Shown here piece by piece: positions 10,526-64,000 of a stretch of 64,000 nt of DNA; within the stretch, counting starts at the first letter, position 1; each line of letters begins with the position of its first letter. Below the pieces are notes generated by a model, which was given only the letters and a program-made list of their open reading frames with translations, made no database searches and had not been told where the DNA came from. A program made the translations under genes and the position numbers. The stretch is from NCBI GenBank assembly GCA_903813345.2, contig CAIIXF020000012.1, positions 24,936,184 to 25,000,183 on the forward strand. Direction: 5' to 3'. This DNA is from Owenia fusiformis. Taxonomy: Eukaryota; Annelida; Polychaeta; Sabellida; Oweniidae.

Positions 10526-13500
10526 CTGAAACATAAGGGAAGGACTTTGCTCTTGCTGTTCAAGCCACAATCAAGCTGGGACACTTGCATCATGACCCTA
10601 TTATATGGGGTGGGGGGTAAAAGGGATATTTTGGAGGGGGTAAGAGATTTTTATTTATATAGGATAAGGGGATGTTGTTTTGGGTAGGGGGTAAGATAAA
10701 GCTTCTATGGATGGGGAAGACTTTTATGGGTAGGGGCCAGGAGGTGAGGGAAATATTGCATTGATAAGGGGTTAGCAATATCTTGTATGGACAGGGGACA
10801 ATTTATGGGTACAGGGGAATGGAAGACCATTTATTTGCAGGGATAGAAATAGGTGACTGAGGGAACTTTCCATTTGTGGGGAGGGTTAGAGACTCTCTAT
10901 TGGAGGGTGTATGTTGGACCCTTTTCAAGCAGACAATAAGGGAGACTTTCTATACATAAAAGTAAGAGAGGCATCATATGAGTGAATATTAGAGTAAGTG
11001 AGACACTCCATCATGGGAACTAACATTAAATCTTTGGGTTCTGATGATTATAAAACAAAGGTAAGGCGTAAATGTGGGAAATTGACAAAAGCAAAGGCAA
11101 TACACACTAAATATATTTACACATATACAGTGTATGTACATCGTAAATAAAGCATTCCAATTTTTTCAACATAGGCCTACCTTTTGATAAAGAGACACGC
11201 ATGATTTGTTCTATTTTGCGAGGCAGAAACACAAGTTTTTCTTTATGTGTTCAGGTCAAAAATCCAAATGTCAATATCACAAATGTTTATTATAATATCC
11301 TGTCAACTGCTTCAATTATCCATTGTACTAGGTGTACAATTCAGATTGTTCACTCGTGTATAAATATTTTCTCAAGGTGAAGAATTTAAATTCACAACCA
11401 CTGATGTTATGATGATCTGACAGAAATCTCAAAAATTAGATTTCCCTATATATTTTTAGCTAATAAGGGGTGGATCTGTCCACATATAACTGAACTTCAG
11501 CATAGACCTTCCCAAAAATATTATAATACAATCTCATACTTTTTAATCGGAAAGAATGAATGAAAGAAAGAACCCTCCCTAATATTTTTGAACATCTTAA
11601 AGCTATGAAGAATATAAAATTCGAGAAAATGTGAGATAAAGTTTTATTAACAGGAAAGGTTGGAAAAGTGTATTATCATTTGATACTTTAAGAATGGGTT
11701 CTAATCTCTGATAGGTTAATATTTGATAGAATAAATATCATATAAAATGAGACAAATTGTCTCATACAGAAAAACGGATTTAACAAGTATAGATGGCGAG
11801 ATGATATGGAAGCATTTTCTGAACTATGGAGAAATATCAAGAATAACAGTGACAGACAAACTAAACCTGATGGACTCAAGAGTATAATAAAGAATATAAA
11901 CGTCATGCTTTTATTAATTGATATTAAAAGCATGTAAAGGTCAAATATTAACTTGCATATTTGACCTTCAATTAAATTCAGCCAGATAAGAATTTTCTCA
12001 TGAAATAGGATACCAAATGAAGGACTAGTACTGAATAACAGTTGTATAAAGGCTTTTGCATAACATGGTATCGGTATGTCATTTTGGTCAATCATCAATA
12101 CATAGAATATCCTTTAACACAAACACATTTCAGATGACCAATCTGCCCCCCCCCCCCCCACCCGCTTTATGTATCAACATAGCCCATAGGTATGTTGGGG
12201 GAAGGTATACATCGAATTGATACAAGTATGTTCAAGGGGAGAGCATGCAAGGGGCGGATACTGGTATGATACTAGGAGACAGATACTGATACAAGGGGTT
12301 GATACTCAGGTTGATACAAGGGGTTGGTACATTCTGAAAGGGTTCATAAGGTATTGAAATACAGCAGATATAACTGTTAGGGTACACAAACAATGGCTTC
12401 ATACATTTTCAAGTTCCCCTTAAATCAAAAAGATTTACCCATGAAATATGTCATACACAAATGATAACTGAGATTTTGTGTTATCAAATATGTAAATTAG
12501 TATATCAGGTGATGAACAATAGTGAAGTTTCAAAATTAACACTTGGTGTCGATCAACAGATAACAAGTCATATCAGAGTTTTATTACTAGAGTGTGAACA
12601 TGTACATCCATAGATATATTATATGTTATCTATACTTAAATATATAAAATGCCAACATTTGATAGAGGTTTGATTTATTCATATCAAAACTTCAGGAATT
12701 ACGTAAATGTAACTCAATTCCAGTATTTATGTTTTTTACAAGGAATTAGAAATTAAGAACTAGCAATCGTTTATCTGAAGAGAATTACATTTTGTGACAC
12801 TTGAATTTCAGATAATGATCAACAAATCTATTTACATATAAGTTCTTAATCTTTATAATAGTGATAAACAAATAAAAATTAAAAAAACAATACACCATGG
12901 AAACAGTACCTTATTCAGTGTATGTAGAAGCACTCTCTTGGCAGAAGCAAAGCAGTCTGGGAGTGGACCTCCTTCACGACATATGTTCGACTCCACCTCG
13001 AACCTGACCTTGTCTTCAAATCCTAGAGGTACCACTGCTTGGAGGGAAAAGTATCTGAAAGAAATATATATGTCTTAGGAGGCCATACATGTAGCCATTG
13101 ACTCTAATTGTGTCGACACTTTACACCCCTGCCAAATACTTTTATGAGATGAAATAATTGTTCAAATTGAAATTGAAGACAGAGAATTGCTCTACAGAAC
13201 AGGTATATGACAAGTCTATAAGTAAAGTAAATGAACTTAAGGACTCTGAAAAATTCACTGTTATTTGAACAAAGATACTTTTATTTAAGCAAGAAATTCT
13301 GTAGAAATAAAATTTATATATACACAGTGCCATATACTGCAATTCTTTAGGAGGGAGCTCAGAGAAAACAAAATATCTCACAAAGATAAAGTGACAAACA
13401 ATAAAAATTCAACTGTTTTCCACAATGTTAGGTTGGCAAAAATGTGAGACTATTGAGGACCCACAGCCTCTGTGAACATTTTGACCCTGAAATTACAAAT

Positions 13501-16500
13501 TTCTCTGGAAAATAGCAACTTACTTTTCATAGAGTATCATAGAGTCAGATTGTGCCTGAGGACCATCATATTGTGTGGTAGCTAGATGTTGTTGGAAGTT
13601 GTCTATAGACAGCCAGCACTCAAATACTTGCATAGCCCCCTCTTGTTCCATGTACTACAACAATAGAGCATATATTACAACAACAGGTCAATTACTACAA
13701 CATTTGGTCAATTACTGCAACTTAAGGCCATTAACTACAATAAAAGGTCAAAATAATTTTACTGTCTTGATCATAAACATTACAAAGCTTAGGCATTAAC
13801 ATGCAAAATGTCATGACCTGCCATTTGATACAGAGGCCATGATTTGCTACAGACACCAGCCACTGACTACCAAACACCAACCACCCTTTTTCAATTATAC
13901 CATGCACAAATAATGAAATCAACTCTGAATCAATAACAGGAATTTTAAAAATTCATTACATGTTTTGCTTATTATTTGTTCTTTTAAACCTATACTAGAA
14001 CAGTATTGAATGAAAGAAATATTTCTTCATAATGACGCAAACTTATTCTGACTTTTACTTACTTCCATGAAGTATGACATTGCTATTTCATTATAGAGGA
14101 CATCTGCCAGGTAGACTTGAGTTGATGTGAGTATATCTATTTGGTGTTTACAGTGAAATACACTTTCTTTATATCCAGGGTAGAACCTGTAACACAAGAA
14201 ATAGTACATTTATAATATGTTGTCTCATTAACTTCAGGTTTGCATTTTAGAACATTCTTCGAAGAGAATTGAAAGTTTCATTTTTAGCTTTGTTTATAAT
14301 TTTTTTTACTTCATTTACATTGATACCATGAAGTTTCATTTTTCTTTGGAGGTCCGATGGGTAAAAACTTTGTTTCTGCCAGGTTATGGCATAAGCATCT
14401 TTGACCTGGTCCTGGTAGTGTCCTCTGGGCCATTACTTATGACACACCCTGGCCTTTATAGCTAATTAACACATACATGGCATACTGTCATTTCAGTAGA
14501 GCTATGTGTTTTATTTGAAATCTACCAAGGTTTTATTAATGGCCCAAGGGATAAAACACAAATGCATTTAGCCAGACTGAGTAACATAAACATCTACTTA
14601 TAATATATAAATATATAAAAGGTGTATACAACATAAAGTTTTTTCTAAACCTGATATAAGTTTAGCATCCACAAACCTTGTCTAAATATTACATAATAAT
14701 ATCAATATGTAGTCTAATGCTTCAAGCCAATGTGCCTTTAACCCCCACCCCACCCCACCCCCTTACACATAGATAGGAGAGTCCTGGGACTGGGACTTGA
14801 TGTAAGACTATCAAACATCATACTCCCCTCACCAAACTGAGAAAATATCCACTAAATGCTCATATTCTCAATTTAATTATGTAAAAATTGAATGTGTTGT
14901 ACATGTAAAACATTGATTATTAAATGGATTAAAGCAGAATTTCAACAAGGGCCTGTGTTGCCCTCACCTACCCAATATCTCTAGATAGACAGTAGGGGGG
15001 GGGGGGGGGTTGAAGGCTGGGCTTTAATCCAAAACTAGATAATATCCCCCTACCCATTTTATCTCAAATACAGCTCTGGAAATAGACAGTTGGAGGAAGG
15101 CTGGGGTTTAGTGTGAGACTAGATAATCTCCCCTCCCTGATATCTCTCCAATACAGCAGGATATAGACAGTCGGGGGAAGACTAGATAATCAACAATAAC
15201 TTACTCTTTTTCTAAAACATCTAAGACAAACTCCTGGCATTCATTGAAGCACTGTGGGTCTATCTGGCCATCTTCACGACAAATCTTGCCAATTGCACGG
15301 TTCCTCAAATCTTCTCCTATACCCAGGGGATATGGACAGTCGAGGGCAATGTATTTTGAGTATATGTTTACTGCATCTTTTTCAATACCTGAAAATTGGA
15401 AAAATTTGTCAATTTTACAAATTCAAAACATGAATAGATTTAGGCACAGATGTCTGGATTTTTCCTCGAAAATGTCCAGTTGCCCAGACGGACAGAAACA
15501 TGTCCATCAGCACAAGGTGACAGCAAAAGAGCTCTAATCAGATCTTGGCACTAGTGTGCTCTTGCATCTGTAAAAATGTCAAGTTGACTGGATAAGAGAC
15601 ATCCATGCAAATTCGATGGAAGTGTTTTCCTGTAATTTTGATGACAAGATCTATGTGATAAATTCTACCTGACACCCCCAGATATCCCCGGATATAAACG
15701 GTCGGTTTGGATATTGGGTTCATCCTTCGTGAGATATGCACATCTACCTTCGGTCCCTCAGGTAGATATGCATATCTCCCTCTGGATAAACCCCATATCC
15801 AAAACCTCCCAGTAAATAACTCTTATTTAGCAAAGATGACAGCAATATAGCACTTCAAAAAAGTGTGATAAAAATTATATGATGATCCTTGTAATATGAT
15901 TGACAATACAAATACAAGAGCCTCAGACTAATGGACATCTGAACATTTTACATCAATGGAAGTGGGGAAATAAGTTAATTTCCTTAGTCAAAAAGCCTCA
16001 GTTAAGTATCAACTTAATACATGTACCAATATATAAATAATAACTAGAACTAGAAAAAAACTCACTTTTTCTAAGTTTTTGACCAAATTCATCCTCATTT
16101 TTAAGGTCTAAGTAGGCAGGACCATCAGCAGTATTTGAAATGATATCCTTGGTGGTTTTGATCGTATCACTCGTGTTCTCATTACAATCCTTCAATGTCT
16201 TATTTACTTCACCATCTTGAGCATTAAGTGGGTTGGAAATATTTCCCTTTGTTTTTGACGGTTTAAAATCCATAATAGCTGCAGAAATGTTGCGTATATC
16301 ATTTGATGTTGATTTAATAGTCTCTGTTATTTTATCACTGTTTAATGCACCATTGGGTATATGGTCCTGTATTGAACTTACTTTGACTGATTTTGGCACC
16401 TTAGTGGAAGATGTAGCATCATAGTCAGTAACTGCAATGGATGGAACGGTTGTCTCATCATCGGGTTTGTGAGACTTTGACTCAATTGCACTTATTAAAC

Positions 16501-17687
16501 CCTGTGACCTTGACCTACCAGGGTCAAGGTCATTTTTCTCTTTCCCAGAAAGTGAACTTTTTGCTAATGTATTCATTGAGTGAGTTCGTATGCGGCTCCA
16601 GGATGATGCCTGGAAACTTTCTGCATCTAGCCAGAATTTAATAAACTGGACTTTGTCTTTCGCTTCCAAATACTGAATAAAAGATGGCAGGGCGTCCTTA
16701 TCGTGAATGATTTCATGGAATGTTTTTGATAAGCGTGATGATGTCATCATTGGTATTGAATCTTTGGTACCTGGAAAAAGTAAAAATGCATTTAGATTTT
16801 TAAAACTATTTTAATTTCATTTTTAGCCAAGTATGTTCTTAATTCATTGGATAATGCCGGTTTAAACAGATTTTCAACAGGGCTGAACCATATGATTTTA
16901 AAATTTCCAACCAGTCATAATACATCTACATCTATTGTTACACTAATTAAAGCTGAGCTGAGCAACACAATTAGTTTTGGAAGTCATCCAAGCTAAAAAT
17001 CTAAAATGGCAGAATGTACAATAAAAATACTGTCTAAAACAGGTCTCGTGTCAGGAGCTAACCCTGCATACTAGATACCAGGTACTGGAGAGACCACAGC
17101 ACAGTAATACATACCAAGGTCACCAAATGTAACATCCTGGCCGCTTGGAGAATGGAGAATTATCTTGGGCTTGGCTCCACCATGTTCCTCTCGCAAAGGT
17201 GGTTCCATGACACCCACATCCCCATTAGGGACACTGTCACCTGAGGTACGGGATGATGATGATGGTGAACGCCTGTGACCTGGTTTCCCAACTACTGGCT
17301 GGGAGGTCTGTTTGTCTAAATAGAGGAAAATAAAAAACAATGGTTAAATTCCATGTCCTCTCATTGTAATCATGCTTACTTCATGTTCCTGCGCATGTTT
17401 GAAACCTGAGCGAGACGGACACGAGTGTTAGGCTACAGTTAGACTAGGGGGGCGTTATTTGAAAGTAGATTGTATCAACACATCATAGTTTGTCATTGAT
17501 TCATACTCTTTCCCTTGTCATATTTTTACACACAATGATTCAATTCTAAAAAAATTATATCATCAACTTCAGAATACACACTGTTTGCATTATGTCTAAG
17601 CTTTTTGATTTGTTGTCAAAAAGTTGATTTTCATTTTTTTGGAAAAAATAAGTTTTTCTCACCTGATTTTCTGCGAAACAAAGGCAT
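10408..17687 (-). CDS. AKAP10: A-kinase anchor protein 10 (D-AKAP2), 5' part, eight exons
   Basis: Eight in-phase minus-strand exons: 17687-17663, 17315-17115, 16770-16066, 15388-15205, 14186-14063, 13654-13524, 13054-12910 and 10525-10408 (about 544 codons). The first residues, MPLFRRKSG, match the usual start of the family. Exon 2 ends TFGDLG. Exon 3 begins the first RGS region (LSKTFHEII, then FWLDAESFQASSWSRIRTHS), interrupted by a long Ser/Thr/Asp-rich insertion, as in D-AKAP2. Exon 4 (SIEKDAVNIYSKYI, ICREDGQIDPQCF) continues it. Exons 5-7 carry the second RGS region (ILTSTQVYLADVLYNEIAM, NICREGGPLPDCF). D-AKAP2 tethers protein kinase A and binds small GTPases at endosomes or mitochondria (family knowledge). 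The kinase-binding helix and C-terminus are not in the window; they must lie to the left or be lost. It shares an upstream region with USP32. The exon family assignment is secure. The end at exon 8 is not the gene end. Confidence 0.92.
10590..10960 (+). repeat. G-rich low-complexity tract in AKAP10 intron 7
   Basis: Irregular GGGG-containing units (GGGGTAAGAG, TAGGGG, AAGGGG) recur over about 370 bp on the plus strand. The spacing of G runs would permit G-quadruplexes. No coding potential is seen. Confidence 0.6.
10961..12909. other. AKAP10 intron 7, remainder
   Basis: A minus-strand frame of 136 codons at 11,688-12,098 is leucine/isoleucine-rich and matches no family I recognise. The plus strand of the same stretch has an open frame without a start (near 11,740-11,935). 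Two short hairpins lie at about 11,909-11,966. A poly-C run and GATAC-rich low-complexity sequence fill 12,140-12,330. I see no supported gene. Confidence 0.4.
13797..13890 (-). repeat. Copy of the TGGTGACAT dispersed repeat family
   Basis: The minus strand shows TGTAGCAAATC..., ATGGCAGGTCATGACATTTT and GCATGTTAATGCC, as in copies at 24.7, 25.3, 35.0, 36.2, 61.1 and 63.4 kb. It lies about 140 bp upstream of the AKAP10 exon 6 acceptor. Confidence 0.65.
14770..15195. repeat. Diverged tandem repeats with ATAGACAGT and CTAGATAAT motifs
   Basis: Three to four degenerate units of about 75-90 bp contain ATAGACAGT, a G-run, GAAGGCTGGG and AGACTAGATAAT. They end at the AKAP10 exon 4 donor. The exon itself contains the related ATATGGACAGTCGAGGG, so part of the unit may derive from exon sequence (inference). 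Poly-G and poly-C runs are frequent. Confidence 0.5.
15655..15815. repeat. Inverted-repeat element with GGATATGGGGTTTATCC arms
   Basis: The arms (GGTTTGGATATTGGGTTCATCC at about 15,700 and GGATAAACCCCATATCC at about 15,783) flank ATATGCAxATCT motifs. Related copies occur at 29,855-29,905 and 45,995-46,125. No coding potential. Confidence 0.55.
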
Positions 17688-18160
17688 ATTTCACATGTTT
17701 TTGGACATTCATTCAAACATGTGATATTCAAATCATCAGCAATAAATTAGATACGATTATCAGTGCCAATATTAGGGAGATATTGTGCTAAATTCTGCAA
17801 GTTTCCGCCTTGGAAGTTCAAAGTCTGGGTAGCCATACTTTTTTGCGAGATTTGACAGGTCACAGATCATTTTATTATTGTCCTTATTTTTCATATATTT
17901 CATCGTGCTAAATTTGGAATAATTTATGTTATTAATTCACATCAGCGTATTTTTTGGTATTATACATGTATCTCAGATTACCTTTATATTTATAATTCGT
18001 CTATACTGTGCTGGTTTTTCAACAAAATATACAGGGTGACAGGTCCCCACAAATCATAATCTCGAGAAGTCTCGTAAACAATGAGAAGTAACATGGAGGG
18101 CGTAAAAACAAAATTGTTTACATTTCTGAACGATACACTTTGACGGATTATGACATAACT
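17688..18160. promoter_or_regulatory. Shared upstream region of AKAP10 (-) and USP32 (+)
   Basis: The two start codons (17687 on minus, 18161 on plus) face away from each other with 473 bp between. Both 5' untranslated regions and both promoters should fall here unless non-coding first exons lie further off. A TCTCGAGAAGTCTCG palindromic stretch sits at about 18,060. No TATA box is convincing at a usual distance. Bidirectional use is inferred from geometry alone. Confidence 0.5.
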
Positions 18161-63701
<45,541 letters not shown>

Positions 63702-64000
63702 GTAAGAGTTGAATACTGTCCAGTCTTTATAGAGATGTTCGCAAAAAGGCAACATGTGCATCTGTTTCAATTTTGATTAACTTTGAGATTTCTGCATCTT
63801 AAATTTTTACACTTCCATATTTGGTCAGATATTTTTTTCAGTTGATAAAATTAGGATTGTATTAAGGAAACATTTGCTTGGTTTTCAACATTTTATACTT
63901 TGTATTCTTCGGAGACACTTTAATTACTAAAAAGAATCTAAAATGGGATACAAAGTCAAAAATGTTGCCATCTCTAGTCCCATTCAATCAACTTTCATAT
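63702..64000 (+). other. USP32: Start of USP32 intron 28
   Basis: GTAAGA donor followed by AT-rich sequence to the window edge. Nothing else is seen. Confidence 0.6.

Noticed and set aside
11688-12098. 136-codon minus-strand frame
   Set aside because: Hydrophobic but with no recognisable family, no splice or signal evidence, and in an AT-rich intron where such frames arise by chance.

Overview
The window is AT-rich metazoan nuclear DNA with spliced genes, long introns and many transposon remnants. Intronless TRIM genes, a secreted protease with thrombospondin repeats, and repeat families typical of marine invertebrates suggest a lophotrochozoan (mollusc or brachiopod-like). The species cannot be fixed from the sequence alone.

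Layout. Bases 1-5.4 kb hold only repeats: a TTAA-flanked piggyBac-like element carrying a nested palindrome, a foldback element, a 1.3-kb 18-bp minisatellite, a 39-bp tandem repeat and a small TIR element. A two-exon secreted trypsin-like protease lies at 6.0-8.0 kb (+). A 1.0-kb palindromic element (8.45-9.47 kb) follows. From 17,687 back to about 10,400 (-) are eight exons of AKAP10 (D-AKAP2, two RGS regions). The eighth exon sits at the end of an array of tandem copies of itself. The AKAP10 3' end is not found in the window. From 18,161 to the right edge (+) are 28 in-phase exons of USP32 (1,280 codons: EF-hands, DUSP, ubiquitin-like segment, USP catalytic Cys). Its 3' end, with the catalytic His box, lies beyond the window. 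AKAP10 and USP32 are head to head with 473 bp between their ATGs.

USP32 intron 19 (19.5 kb) carries two related intronless TRIM loci. The first (37.4-39.3 kb) has RING, two B-boxes, coiled coil and a C-terminal propeller-like region, and is cut by one in-frame TAA. The second (43.4-44.4 kb) has lost the RING and B-box 2, and its open frame runs into a Penelope-type GIY-YIG endonuclease domain. The same intron holds a 5'-truncated LINE on the minus strand and several MITEs.

Repeats of note are three long elements built of palindromic AAAATGGCGGCCATTTT units (28, 39.5 and 58.3 kb), a TGGTGACAT-ended family with at least seven copies, some directly upstream of splice acceptors, two GC-rich CGGTGCC-motif elements, and several minisatellites, one of which runs into the USP32 exon 3 acceptor. 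No tRNA, rRNA or CRISPR array was recognised.

Function. AKAP10 anchors protein kinase A through a C-terminal helix not seen here. USP32 is a membrane-associated deubiquitinase. The protease and TRIM loci look like secreted-defence and ubiquitin-related genes. No shared pathway is evident beyond the possible common promoter.
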